Below, one piece after another: positions 8,295-15,604 of a stretch of DNA of 64,000 bases. The notes below the pieces were generated by a model. That model was not told the origin of the DNA. It worked only from the letters and a program-made list of their open reading frames with translations, and did no database searches. Made by a program: the position numbers and the translations under genes. Source of the DNA: Levilinea sp. (GTDB taxonomy: Bacteria; Chloroflexota; Anaerolineae; Anaerolineales; Anaerolineaceae); NCBI GenBank assembly GCA_029975215.1, contig JARKPO010000067.1, forward strand, positions 1 to 64,000, given 5' to 3'. Each line of letters begins with the position of its first letter. The stretch's first letter is position 1.

Positions 8295-9578
8295 CTATTT
8301 TATCACCTCTGCCAGAGCCTCCGCGAAGATGGACAGGCCTTTGTCAATTTCTTCGGCCGTGACCACCAGGGGCGGGATCCAGCGGATGGTGTTGTCCCAG
8401 GTAGAGCAGGTGAGGAGCAGCATGCCGCGCTCCTGGCAGGCCGCTACAACGGCCTTGGCGGTGTTTTTATCGGGCTGGTGGTCGGCGGTGCGGAACTCCG
8501 TGCCGATCATCAGGCCCAGGCCGCGAATATCGCCGATGTTGGGGTATTGGGCCTGGAGCGCCTTGAGGCCAGCAACGAGCTGCGTGCCGCGGTCGAGGGC
8601 GTTTTGAAGCATATTCTCATCGCGCATGGCGCGGATGGTGGCAACGGCGCCGGCGGCGGCCACGGCATTGCCGCCAAAGGTGCCGCCGTGCGAGCCGGGG
8701 ATCCATTTTTTCATGATCTCCTGAGTGGAGATGACCCCGGAGATGGGCAGACCCGATCCAAGACCCTTGGCGATGGTGATAATGTCGGGCTGAATATTGA
8801 AGTGTTCATGGGCAAACCAGCGGCCGGTGCGCCCAAAGCCGGATTGGATTTCATCGGCGATGAGCATGATGCCGTGCTCGCTGCACAGTTTGCGCAGTTC
8901 CTGCATGAAGCTGGTGGGGGGAACCACATAGCCGCCTTCGCCAAGGACGGGTTCGATGAGGATGGCGGCGGTCTCCTGGGGGGCGGTTTGGGATAGGAGG
9001 AGGTTTTTCAGCTCTTGTAGACACCATTCGCTGGTTTGTTCTGGTGACCACCCATAGCGGTAGGCATAGGGATAGGGGGCTACAAATACACCCGGCATGA
9101 GGGGCTGGTAGCCGGCGCGGTAGATGGTCTTGGAGGTGGTGAGGGACATGGTGCCGACGGTGCGGCCGTGGAAGCTGCCCTGGAAGACGATGACGTTGGT
9201 GCGTCCGGTGGCATGACGAGCCAATTTGACCGCCCCTTCGACTGCCTCGGCACCGGAATTGCTGAAGAAAAAGCCATCCAGGCTGGGCGGGACAATGGTT
9301 TGCAGTTCACTGACCAGTTCCAGCATAGGCTTGTGGAAGATAATATTGGCCTGACCGTGCAGCAACAGCCCTGCCTGCTTTTGAATGGCCTCAACCACTT
9401 TTGGATGACAATGACCGGTGTTGGTGACGCCAATTCCGCAGGTGAAATCCAGATAGGCTTTTCCGTTGATATCGTACAACCAGCTGCCTTTGCCGTGGTC
9501 GGCGATAATTTGCGTGGCGTGGGTCCAAACCGGCGAAAGTTTGCCTATTTGGGCTTCAAATTTATGGAGATCTGACAC
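8295..9578 (-). CDS. Class III aminotransferase, GABA/omega-amino acid type
   Basis: PLP-dependent aminotransferase of 427 residues. The cofactor-binding aspartate is D242 in LIADEIQSGFGRTG and the PLP lysine is K271 in ITIAKGLGSG. Overall layout matches 4-aminobutyrate or other omega-amino acid aminotransferases (GabT-like), which yield a semialdehyde. The start is GTG at 9578 with AAAGGAG well placed upstream; the upstream extension is not coding-like. An AOR gene follows after 20 bases, so the semialdehyde product may be its substrate (inference). A strong terminator hairpin lies between this gene and the upstream dehydrogenase. Exact amino donor is not determinable from sequence. Confidence 0.9.
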   Translation of the reverse strand: MSDLHKFEAQIGKLSPVWTHATQIIADHGKGSWLYDINGKAYLDFTCGIGVTNTGHCHPKVVEAIQKQAGLLLHGQANIIFHKPMLELVSELQTIVPPSLDGFFFSNSGAEAVEGAVKLARHATGRTNVIVFQGSFHGRTVGTMSLTTSKTIYRAGYQPLMPGVFVAPYPYAYRYGWSPEQTSEWCLQELKNLLLSQTAPQETAAILIEPVLGEGGYVVPPTSFMQELRKLCSEHGIMLIADEIQSGFGRTGRWFAHEHFNIQPDIITIAKGLGSGLPISGVISTQEIMKKWIPGSHGGTFGGNAVAAAGAVATIRAMRDENMLQNALDRGTQLVAGLKALQAQYPNIGDIRGLGLMIGTEFRTADHQPDKNTAKAVVAACQERGMLLLTCSTWDNTIRWIPPLVVTAEEIDKGLSIFAEALAEVIK

Positions 9579-9610
9579 GTTTTTCTCCTTTCTTTCGGGA
9601 TGGGTGTCAT

Positions 9611-9648
9611 AAAAACCTGGTTTGGGACAGACGCCGCCCCAAACCAGG
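9611..9648 (-). terminator. Rho-independent terminator between dehydrogenase and aminotransferase
   Basis: On the minus strand the 11-bp stem CCTGGTTTGGG (9648-9638) and CCCAAACCAGG (9626-9616) is followed by five T residues. It ends 32 bases before the aminotransferase GTG, so it either ends the dehydrogenase transcript or tunes downstream expression. Confidence 0.85.
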
Positions 9649-9665
9649 CTGTTCACAGGCGTCAA

Positions 9666-10871
9666 TCACATTTCTTTGATGCCGTAGGGGAAACCGTAGC
9701 TAGCCATGCGCTCCATGAAGGGGATGGGGTCAAAGGCTTCGGGGCCTAAGACGCCAGTTCCCTTCCACAGGCCGGAATCGAGCAGTTCCATGCCGATAAC
9801 GGCGTTGAAGGCAGTTTGGGCCACCACGGCCTGGCACTTGAATTCACGCATGCAGGTTTCGTTATCAGCGACCTGATACAGGTACACCTGGCGGGGTTTG
9901 CCGTCTTTGACACCCTTGACCCAGGTGCCGGCGCAGGTTTTTCCGAACATGCGGTCGCCGAGGTGAGCGGGATCGGGGAGGCAGGCAGCGACGACATCGC
10001 GAGGGGCCACCATGACGCCTTTGACGTTGATGGGTTCTTTGTTGTCAAGACCGAGCATCTTGAGGGTTTTAAGGACAGAGATGAACTGGTCGCCCAGGCC
10101 GTATTTGAAGGTGACGCGTTTGGTCTTCACCCAGCGGGGAACAAGGAGAACCTCTTCGTGCTCCACATTGACGCATTCCACCGGGCCGATGCCTTCGGGG
10201 AATTCAAATACTTCTGGTTCCGAGAAAGGCGGGGTGGTGAACCAACCCTTGTCTTTCTCCCAAATGACCGGGGGATTGAGACATTCTTCGATGGTGGTCC
10301 AGATGGAGAAGTTAGGGGCAAATTCGTATCCGCGCACTTCCAGGTTAGCGCCGTCACGGATGCCAATTTCCTCAATTTCATCGAAGAGGTAATCCTGGGC
10401 ATAGCGGGCGAACACATCTGCCATGCCTGGCTCGACTCCCAGGCCAACCAGGGCCAGGATGCCTTTTTTCTGCCACTGTTCGGCACGTTCAAACTGGTAA
10501 TCACCCAATTTGACGCCGGGTTTTTCGAAGGGTGTTTCTGGATGCGGCCAGGAGAGGGTCATGGCCATGTCCATATAATTGCAGCCGACCGCAAAGGCCG
10601 CGTCAAAGATCGGTTCGTTGTAGATGGGATCGCAGGCGTTCATGATGAGATCCACACCGTATTTGCGCGCCAGCTCTTCGACCAGATCTTGCTTGCTGGC
10701 GTCCACCCATTCGACCGGGAAGCGGTCGGGGTCGCCCAACTTTTGCTGAACTTCCAGACAGCGGTTCTTGTTGTAGTCTGCCAGAACCATTTTTTCGAGC
10801 CATGCATGTTTTGACGCGATGACGGCAATGGCTTCACCGACACCACCTACGCCGACGAGCAGAACCTTCAT
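9666..10871 (-). CDS. Saccharopine dehydrogenase-like oxidoreductase
   Basis: A 401-residue NAD(P)-dependent oxidoreductase of the saccharopine dehydrogenase (Lys9/LYSN-type) superfamily. It opens with the Rossmann signature MKVLLVGVGGVGEAIA, followed by the NACDPIYN and CNYMDMAM segments characteristic of this superfamily. Related enzymes include saccharopine and carboxynorspermidine dehydrogenases, so lysine or polyamine metabolism are the reasonable options. The ATG at 10871 is preceded by AAAAGGAG. It is the first gene of a row leading to the aminotransferase and AOR, which supports an amino-acid degradation role, but the intervening terminator shows the genes are not simply co-transcribed. 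Confidence 0.85.
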   Translation of the reverse strand: MKVLLVGVGGVGEAIAVIASKHAWLEKMVLADYNKNRCLEVQQKLGDPDRFPVEWVDASKQDLVEELARKYGVDLIMNACDPIYNEPIFDAAFAVGCNYMDMAMTLSWPHPETPFEKPGVKLGDYQFERAEQWQKKGILALVGLGVEPGMADVFARYAQDYLFDEIEEIGIRDGANLEVRGYEFAPNFSIWTTIEECLNPPVIWEKDKGWFTTPPFSEPEVFEFPEGIGPVECVNVEHEEVLLVPRWVKTKRVTFKYGLGDQFISVLKTLKMLGLDNKEPINVKGVMVAPRDVVAACLPDPAHLGDRMFGKTCAGTWVKGVKDGKPRQVYLYQVADNETCMREFKCQAVVAQTAFNAVIGMELLDSGLWKGTGVLGPEAFDPIPFMERMASYGFPYGIKEM

Positions 10872-11128
10872 GAGATCTTCACTCCTTTTTGATTTGCATT
10901 GCGCGGTTGGGTGTGATTGATGAGGGGCGGCACAGAGAGCTGGCGGTCGGGAGGGCATCCATGAGACATCAATGGGCCGCAGACTGCACGCGCAACCTGT
11001 CCTTTTTCAGTATAGGGATTTAAGCGGCGCAGGACGAGTCAGCTTGGCACAGTATTGGCTGTTCATACTGCACAAAGCGCCCGCTCAAAAAGAGGGGCGC
11101 TAGGGGTGCTTTGAAAGAAATGAAGGGT
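10872..11128. other. Intergenic region with candidate -10 element and pilin hairpin
   Basis: Upstream of the saccharopine dehydrogenase-like gene the minus strand carries TATACT (11014-11009) without a convincing -35 box. The right part contains the hairpin described at 11076-11101. No RNA gene or further coding sequence is apparent. Confidence 0.4.
11076..11101 (-). terminator. Terminator-like hairpin after the Flp pilin gene
   Basis: AGCGCCC (11076-11082) pairs with GGGCGCT (11095-11101), extended inward by CTC/GAG across a single bulged G. On the minus strand only TTTG follows the stem, so it is a weak intrinsic terminator or a 3'-stabilising hairpin. Confidence 0.55.
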
Positions 11129-11275
11129 TTAGACATTACGGACGACATCGCTGAACATCTTACCGATGCCGGGGCCAAGCAGGGCTAGAATTACGATTAC
11201 AATAACAGCGACCAAAACAAGAATCAAAGCATATTCCATCAGCCCCTGGCCTTTGCTGGACGGCGCACACAGCAT
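11129..11275 (-). CDS. Flp/Fap-type pilin
   Basis: A 48-residue type IVb (Flp) prepilin. After a short leader ending SSKG comes Q-G-L-M-E-Y and a hydrophobic helix (ALILVLVAVIVIVILALL). Cleavage after G9 would put glutamate at position +5 of the mature protein, as expected for prepilin peptidase substrates. The ATG at 11275 is preceded by AGGGAGGTGGTG, an unusually strong ribosome binding site typical of an abundant structural protein. No tad/cpa secretion genes are adjacent, so assembly genes must be elsewhere. It has its own promoter. Identification is secure despite the small size. Confidence 0.9.
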   Translation of the reverse strand: MLCAPSSKGQGLMEYALILVLVAVIVIVILALLGPGIGKMFSDVVRNV

Positions 11276-11315
11276 TTTCACCACCTCCCTTCTTAATTGA
11301 TGTGATTTCAGTTTT

Positions 11316-11344
11316 ATTATCGTAACAATCGCCAGGCGCTGCAA
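11316..11344 (-). promoter_or_regulatory. Promoter of the Flp pilin gene
   Basis: On the minus strand TTGCAG (11344-11339) and GATAAT (11321-11316) are separated by 17 bases, about 40 bases ahead of the pilin ATG and downstream of the gcv terminator. Confidence 0.65.
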
Positions 11345-11370
11345 CTAACAAAACTGTAAGGTGGATCTGG

Positions 11371-11405
11371 AAAAACAGCCGCCGCAGGTTTTTCTGCGGC
11401 GGCTG
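11371..11405 (-). terminator. Rho-independent terminator of the gcv operon
   Basis: A perfect 12-bp GC-rich stem (CAGCCGCCGCAG at 11376-11387 and CTGCGGCGGCTG at 11394-11405) is followed on the minus strand by TTTTT. It directly follows gcvPB. Confidence 0.93.
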
Positions 11406-11435
11406 CGAACTGCATTGGAGATATCTGGGAATAAA

Positions 11436-12899
11436 TCAGGCTTTATCTGGAACCCAGCAGCACAGCACCAGATCGCGGGCGGCTTTGACCTCATCCAGAC
11501 GGCCCACGGGAGTGTTGTGGGGGGCGGACTTGAGCAGTTCGGGCGAGGTGCGAGCTTCTTCCGCAATCTTGATCATCACATCGGCGAACTGGTCGAGCAC
11601 CTGCTTGCTCTCAGTTTCGGTCGGCTCGATCATCAGGGCTTCCTTGACGATCAAGGGGAAGTAATTTGTCGGCGGATGGATGTTGTAGTCAATAAGCCGT
11701 TTGGCGATGTCCAGGGCATGGATCTCGGGGGCGTCTGCAAAGTGGCCTTCAAGGACGAATTCGTGCATGCAAATCCGATCGTAGGCGACTTTGTAGGTAT
11801 CGCGCAGGCGGGCAAGCAGATAATTGGCGTTGAGCACGGCGTGTTCCGCAATGCTGCGCATACCGTCTGGTCCGTACATGCTGATATAGGTGTAGGCGCG
11901 GACCATCATGCCGAATTGGCCGAAGAAGGATTTTACCCGGCCAATGGATTTAGTGGGCATGACCCATCCGTAGAGCGGGGCAATTTCTTCATCGCCCTCT
12001 TCCACGATGCCGGCAATGGGGCCGGGAAGAAATTCGGCCAGGGCCTCAGTGACACCTACAGGCCCGGATCCCGGACCGCCGCCGCCGTGCGGGGTGGAGA
12101 AGGTTTTGTGCAAATTGTAGTGCATGACGTCAAAGCCGAGGTCGCCTGGACGGACGATGCCCAGGAGGGCGTTCAGATTGGCGCCATCGCCGTAGACCAG
12201 ACCACCGCAGTTGTGGATGAGATCTATAACTTCTTTGACGTTGCAATCGAAAAGGCCGAGGGTGTTGGGGTTGGTGAGCATCAGCCCGGCTACGTGTTCA
12301 TCGCACACCGCGCGCAGGGCGGCCAAATCCACGTTGCCGTCAGCGTCCGTAGAAACAGGGACGACTTCGAAACCGCTCATGGCGGAGGTGGCGGGGTTGG
12401 TGCCGTGGGCAGAGTCGGGGATGATAATCTTGGTGCGCTGGAGATCGCCGCGGGAGCGGTGATAGGCGCGGATGATCATCACGCCGGTGAATTCGCCCTG
12501 GGCGCCGGCCGCGGGCTGCAAGCTGACGGCTTTGAAACCGCTGATTTCCTTAAGCCATTCCTGCAGTTCGTACATCATAGCCAGGTTGCCCTGGACGGTT
12601 TCGATGGGCTGAAGGGGGTGGGTGTGAGCGAAGCCGGGCAGACGCGCCATTTCCTCGTTGACCCGCGGGTTGTATTTCATGGTGCAGGAGCCGAGGGGGT
12701 AAAAGCCCACGTCAATGGCGTAATTTTTGCGCGAGAGGTTGGTGAAGTGCCGAATCACGTCAATCTCAGACAGCTCGGGCATGGGCAGGTTTTCGCGCAG
12801 AAATTCCTGGGGAAGTTCCGCTAATGGGACATCCGGCTCAGGGAAGCGAACGCCGATGCGGCCTGGGGAGGACATTTCAAAGATGGTGGGGTCAGTCAT
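11436..12899 (-). CDS. gcvPB: Glycine dehydrogenase (decarboxylating) subunit 2
   Basis: PLP-bearing subunit of the two-subunit P-protein of the glycine cleavage system, which decarboxylates glycine and passes the aminomethyl group to the lipoyl arm of GcvH. The 487-residue product has the P-protein signature HYNLHKTFSTPHGGGGPG with the PLP lysine K265, and the upstream PDSAHGTNPA segment. The ATG at 12899 has GGAGG just upstream and overlaps the end of gcvPA by 8 bases. It is the last gene of a riboswitch-controlled operon and is followed by a strong terminator. Length and architecture are normal for the split P-protein of many bacteria. Confidence 0.97.
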   Translation of the reverse strand: MTDPTIFEMSSPGRIGVRFPEPDVPLAELPQEFLRENLPMPELSEIDVIRHFTNLSRKNYAIDVGFYPLGSCTMKYNPRVNEEMARLPGFAHTHPLQPIETVQGNLAMMYELQEWLKEISGFKAVSLQPAAGAQGEFTGVMIIRAYHRSRGDLQRTKIIIPDSAHGTNPATSAMSGFEVVPVSTDADGNVDLAALRAVCDEHVAGLMLTNPNTLGLFDCNVKEVIDLIHNCGGLVYGDGANLNALLGIVRPGDLGFDVMHYNLHKTFSTPHGGGGPGSGPVGVTEALAEFLPGPIAGIVEEGDEEIAPLYGWVMPTKSIGRVKSFFGQFGMMVRAYTYISMYGPDGMRSIAEHAVLNANYLLARLRDTYKVAYDRICMHEFVLEGHFADAPEIHALDIAKRLIDYNIHPPTNYFPLIVKEALMIEPTETESKQVLDQFADVMIKIAEEARTSPELLKSAPHNTPVGRLDEVKAARDLVLCCWVPDKA

Positions 12900-14244
12900 G
12901 GTTCACCTCCGCAAGCACGTCACACAACATGTCAATTTCTTCCTTCGAGTTCATTTCGGTGACAGCAAGGAGCATGTGGTTGCTCAATTCGGGATAGTCC
13001 TTGCTCAGGTCGTAACCGCCGAGGATGCCGTGATCCAGTAAATGGGCGTTAATATCGGAGACGGGCTTAGGGCAGCAAACGACGAACTCGTGGAAGAAGG
13101 GGGCGTTGGCACACAGGCTGTAGCCCTCAATCTGGTTGATGCGGCTGGCGGCATAGTGGGCCTTGTGATAGCAAAGCTCGGCCACTTTGCGCAGGCCTTG
13201 TTTGCCGAGCAGGCTCATGTACACGGCAGAGGCCAGGGCAATGAGGCCCTGGTTGGTGCAGATATTGGAGGTGGCTTTTTCGCGGCGGATATGCTGCTCG
13301 CGAGCGGTGAGGGTGAGGACATAGCCGCGACGGCCTTGCGCATCCACAGTTTCACCGACCAGACGGCCGGCAATCTTGCGGATGAAGTCGTTCTTGGTGG
13401 CAAAAAGGCCCAAATAGGGACCGCCGAAGGACATGGGGATACCCAGGGGCTGGCCTTCGCCTACCACGATGTCCGCGCCAAATTCGCCGGGGGCTTTAAG
13501 CATGCCCAGGGCGGTAGGGTTGATTGCAACGACAAGGAGGGCGCCGGCTTCGTGAACGGCCTGGGCCAGGGCGGTGTAATCGAAAACGCGCCCGAAGAAA
13601 TCGGGATACTGCACCGCGACCATTGAGGTGTTTTGATCCACCAGGGGTATCAATTTGTCGGGGGTGAGGAAGGGATCCACGTTGGCTTCGTCACCCGTGA
13701 TGACCAGACCTTCATAGCCGCCCATGTAGGTGCGCATGGTGGCGCGGAACATGGGGTTGAGGGCTGGCGACAGCACGATTTTGCCGCGTTTTCCGCGAAA
13801 ATGATGGTAGGCCAGCACGGCAGCTTCGGCTGCGGCGGTTGCACCATCGTAATGCGATGCGTTGCTGACATCCATGCCGGTCAGGTTGGCGACCAAGGAC
13901 TGGTATTCAAAAATGGCTTGTAAAGTTCCCTGGGATACTTCAGGTTGATAGGGGGTGTAGGCAGTGAAGAATTCGCCGCGGCGCAGCAAGCTGTCTACAG
14001 CGGCAGGGATGAAATGGTTATAGGCGCCTGCGCCGAGAAAACACACCAGATCGCGGGTGCTTTCGTTGGCCCCGGCCAGTTCCTGAAGCTGCGCTACGGC
14101 TTCCATTTCGGTGAGCGCAGGGGGCAAATCTAATTTGGGGAAGCGGTATTCCGCGGGCACGTCCTGGAAAAGTTCATCCAGGCTCTTGACGCCGATGGTT
14201 CGGAGCATCGCTTCCCGTTCCGCATCGGTATGGGGAATGTACAT
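12892..14244 (-). CDS. gcvPA: Glycine dehydrogenase (decarboxylating) subunit 1
   Basis: The PLP-less partner subunit of the split P-protein of the glycine cleavage system, 450 residues. It starts MYIPHTDAEREAML and contains the family blocks CFLGAGAYNHF, TAYTPYQPEVSQGTLQ and NASHYDGATAAAEA. The ATG at 14244 overlaps the gcvH stop as TAATG and has GGAG 6 bases upstream, so the extension to 14265 is unlikely. It lies between gcvH and gcvPB with overlaps on both sides, which fits a stoichiometric complex. No frameshift or missing blocks are seen. Confidence 0.97.
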   Translation of the reverse strand: MYIPHTDAEREAMLRTIGVKSLDELFQDVPAEYRFPKLDLPPALTEMEAVAQLQELAGANESTRDLVCFLGAGAYNHFIPAAVDSLLRRGEFFTAYTPYQPEVSQGTLQAIFEYQSLVANLTGMDVSNASHYDGATAAAEAAVLAYHHFRGKRGKIVLSPALNPMFRATMRTYMGGYEGLVITGDEANVDPFLTPDKLIPLVDQNTSMVAVQYPDFFGRVFDYTALAQAVHEAGALLVVAINPTALGMLKAPGEFGADIVVGEGQPLGIPMSFGGPYLGLFATKNDFIRKIAGRLVGETVDAQGRRGYVLTLTAREQHIRREKATSNICTNQGLIALASAVYMSLLGKQGLRKVAELCYHKAHYAASRINQIEGYSLCANAPFFHEFVVCCPKPVSDINAHLLDHGILGGYDLSKDYPELSNHMLLAVTEMNSKEEIDMLCDVLAEVNHD

Positions 14245-14636
14245 TAGTGGCTCCGTTCCGCGCAATATTTCTCGTATGCAGCGGCGTCCATCAAATCGGC
14301 CAGTTCGCCGGGGTTGGCAAGTTCCACTTTGACCATCCAGGCTTTCCCGTAGGGATCGCTGTTGACCACTTCGGGGGTCTGGGCAAGGTCTTCGTTAATG
14401 GCGACGACTTTACCAGAGACGGGCAGGTTGACATCCGCAGCTGCTTTCACGGATTCGAGGGTGGCGCAGGCGGCCCCTTTCTTCACGGTATCGCCTTCGG
14501 AAACCGAGATTTCGACGAAGACGATGTCCGAAAGCTGATCCTGGGCGTGATCGGAGATACCAATGGTAGCGACATTGCCTTCGACCAGGACCCACTCATC
14601 GGTTTCGGCATACTTTAAATTAGCTGGAATATTCAC
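14244..14636 (-). CDS. gcvH: Glycine cleavage system H protein
   Basis: Lipoyl carrier protein of the glycine cleavage system. The 130-residue protein has a single lipoyl domain with the modified lysine at K64 in the segment TLESVKAAADVNLPVSG. It shuttles the aminomethyl intermediate from the P-protein to the T-protein. The start is GTG at 14636 with AGGAGG 6 bases upstream; the nearby ATG is out of frame and soon stops. It is the first gene of the operon, just downstream of the glycine riboswitch. gcvT and a lipoamide dehydrogenase are not in this window. Confidence 0.96.
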   Translation of the reverse strand: MNIPANLKYAETDEWVLVEGNVATIGISDHAQDQLSDIVFVEISVSEGDTVKKGAACATLESVKAAADVNLPVSGKVVAINEDLAQTPEVVNSDPYGKAWMVKVELANPGELADLMDAAAYEKYCAERSH

Positions 14637-14696
14637 GACATTCCTCCTGAAGAAAATTTGGGTGCGGGTATTCGATTGCGCTGACGGTACTGGATT

Positions 14697-14878
14697 ACCT
14701 CTGTCATCAACCTGAGAGATTCGCCTGCGGAGAGGCTTGCCCCGTGGGTGTCTTGCGACTTTTCAGAGGGGTTGAAAGCGGGTCCCTGGTACCTGAGAGT
14801 TTCATTTGCGCCTTGCGGGGGAGCAAATTTGCCCCTTCGGTGCCCGTCAGATCCTTTTGACGGGGCTCTTCCCAACTT
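14697..14878 (-). promoter_or_regulatory. Tandem glycine riboswitch
   Basis: Read on the minus strand, the leader has two consecutive glycine aptamers. The first runs from GGAAGAGCCCCG through GCACCGAAGGGGCAA to AACTCTCAGG and AGGGAC. The second contains ACCCACGGGGCAAG, GGCGAATCTCTCAGG and GACAGAGG. These are the conserved cores of the class, and the leader precedes gcvH by about 60 bases. In known cases glycine binding turns on the gcv operon. No clear terminator lies between aptamer 2 and the gcvH ribosome binding site, so control may act on translation (inference). Confidence 0.95.
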
Positions 14879-14893
14879 TCATGAGTATTTTTT

Positions 14894-14921
14894 GATCCAC
14901 TGGTGGATCCATTCTATTATA
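14894..14921 (-). promoter_or_regulatory. gcv -10 element with dyad at the start site
   Basis: TATAAT on the minus strand (14921-14916) lies about 40 bases upstream of the riboswitch. Just downstream, where transcription should start, is the dyad GATCCAC-TG-GTGGATC (14894-14909). The 2-base spacer is too small for a stable hairpin, so a DNA-binding operator is more likely. No convincing -35 box was found. Confidence 0.5.
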
Positions 14922-15019
14922 TCCGCAATATTTAGAAAGCGGAAATTTTTTGCCATATGTTTAACGAATTCGGTGTTGGATTTGCGCGACGGCGGACAAA
15001 AATGTCCGCCGTCGAATCA

Positions 15020-15499
15020 TTAAGGTTGAACTGGATACCCCTGGTTGACCCAGGCTTCAAAACCGCCCAGGAGGGGGGTAACATTGGTGAAGCCATTGGC
15101 CAACATGATTTGCGCCGCACGGGCGCTGCTCTCTTCATTCGGTCAAGTGCAGTAGGGGATAATCCAATCCTGCTTGCTCAGCTCACCTAACCGGTTGGGG
15201 AGTTCGTTCAGGGGGATGCTCACGGCGCCAGTAATATGTTGGTTAAGAAAAGAGCCGCTGCTGCGCACATCCACAAACACGGCAGCCTTGGTATCGAAGG
15301 CGGTTTTGGCCTGTTCCAGGGCAACGCGGGAAATGCGGTCCGCGGGGATTTCCCCCACAGGGGTGGCGGTGCTGGCCGCATTTTGGGCGCTGGTGACCAC
15401 CTGCCAGATGAGGATGGAGACAATCAGCACAGTGCCAGCCAGAATCATCAATAAAGGAACGGAACGGGATTGCTTCATTTGAGCTTTGCTTCTCTTCAT
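15020..15499 (-). CDS. Candidate selenocysteine-containing exported rhodanese
   Basis: A rhodanese-domain protein of 159 residues if the in-frame TGA at 15145-15143 is read as selenocysteine (position 119). Residues 13-37 form a membrane anchor, so the domain is probably outside the membrane. The domain has VFVDVRSSGSFLNQHITGAVSIPL, then the active loop IIPYCT-U-PNEESSAR, then LANGFTNVTPLLGGFEAW and a normal TAA. In ordinary homologues the U position is usually cysteine (YC-x-CPNE). Without readthrough the product would stop two residues after the catalytic C117 and lose a third of the domain. A hairpin with SECIS-like geometry follows the TGA. The ATG at 15499 is preceded by TGAGGGC. A nonsense mutation is the alternative, but 40 intact codons argue against decay. 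Confidence 0.82.
15112..15126 (-). promoter_or_regulatory. SECIS-like hairpin downstream of the in-frame TGA
   Basis: In the mRNA, GCGCC and GGCGC form a 5-bp stem closing the loop CGUGC. The loop begins 22 nucleotides after the UGA and has a G at its second position. Known bacterial SECIS elements place a small stem-loop roughly 16-37 nucleotides after the UGA with a G among the first two loop bases, so the fit is good. The stem is short and a bulged U is not obvious. Confidence 0.6.
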
Positions 15500-15549
15500 C
15501 GTGCCCTCAGTCGCTATTACAGATAAAACAGATCGTCAATATCAATAAT

Positions 15550-15555
15550 ATTATA
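15550..15555 (-). promoter_or_regulatory. Candidate -10 element of the rhodanese gene
   Basis: TATAAT on the minus strand lies about 50 bases upstream of the rhodanese ATG in an AT-rich gap. No good -35 hexamer is present at 16-18 bases, so this is tentative. Confidence 0.4.
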
Positions 15556-15604
15556 GCTATTTTTGACAGAAATTGACGCAGAAATCCAAACTCTCATCTA
15601 ACGT

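Noticed and set aside
9816..10814. A 332-codon plus-strand frame
   Set aside because: It is antisense to the saccharopine dehydrogenase-like gene, which has a clear Rossmann motif and ribosome binding site.
11361..12824. A 487-codon open frame on the plus strand
   Set aside because: It is antisense to the full length of gcvPB, has no ribosome binding site and its composition is that of a reversed GC-rich gene.
14633..14875. An 80-codon minus-strand frame in the gcv leader
   Set aside because: It lies inside the tandem glycine riboswitch, whose conserved cores explain the sequence.
14932..15138. A separate 68-residue gene after the rhodanese
   Set aside because: It is in another frame over the C-terminal rhodanese codons; the real continuation is the frame that reads through the TGA.
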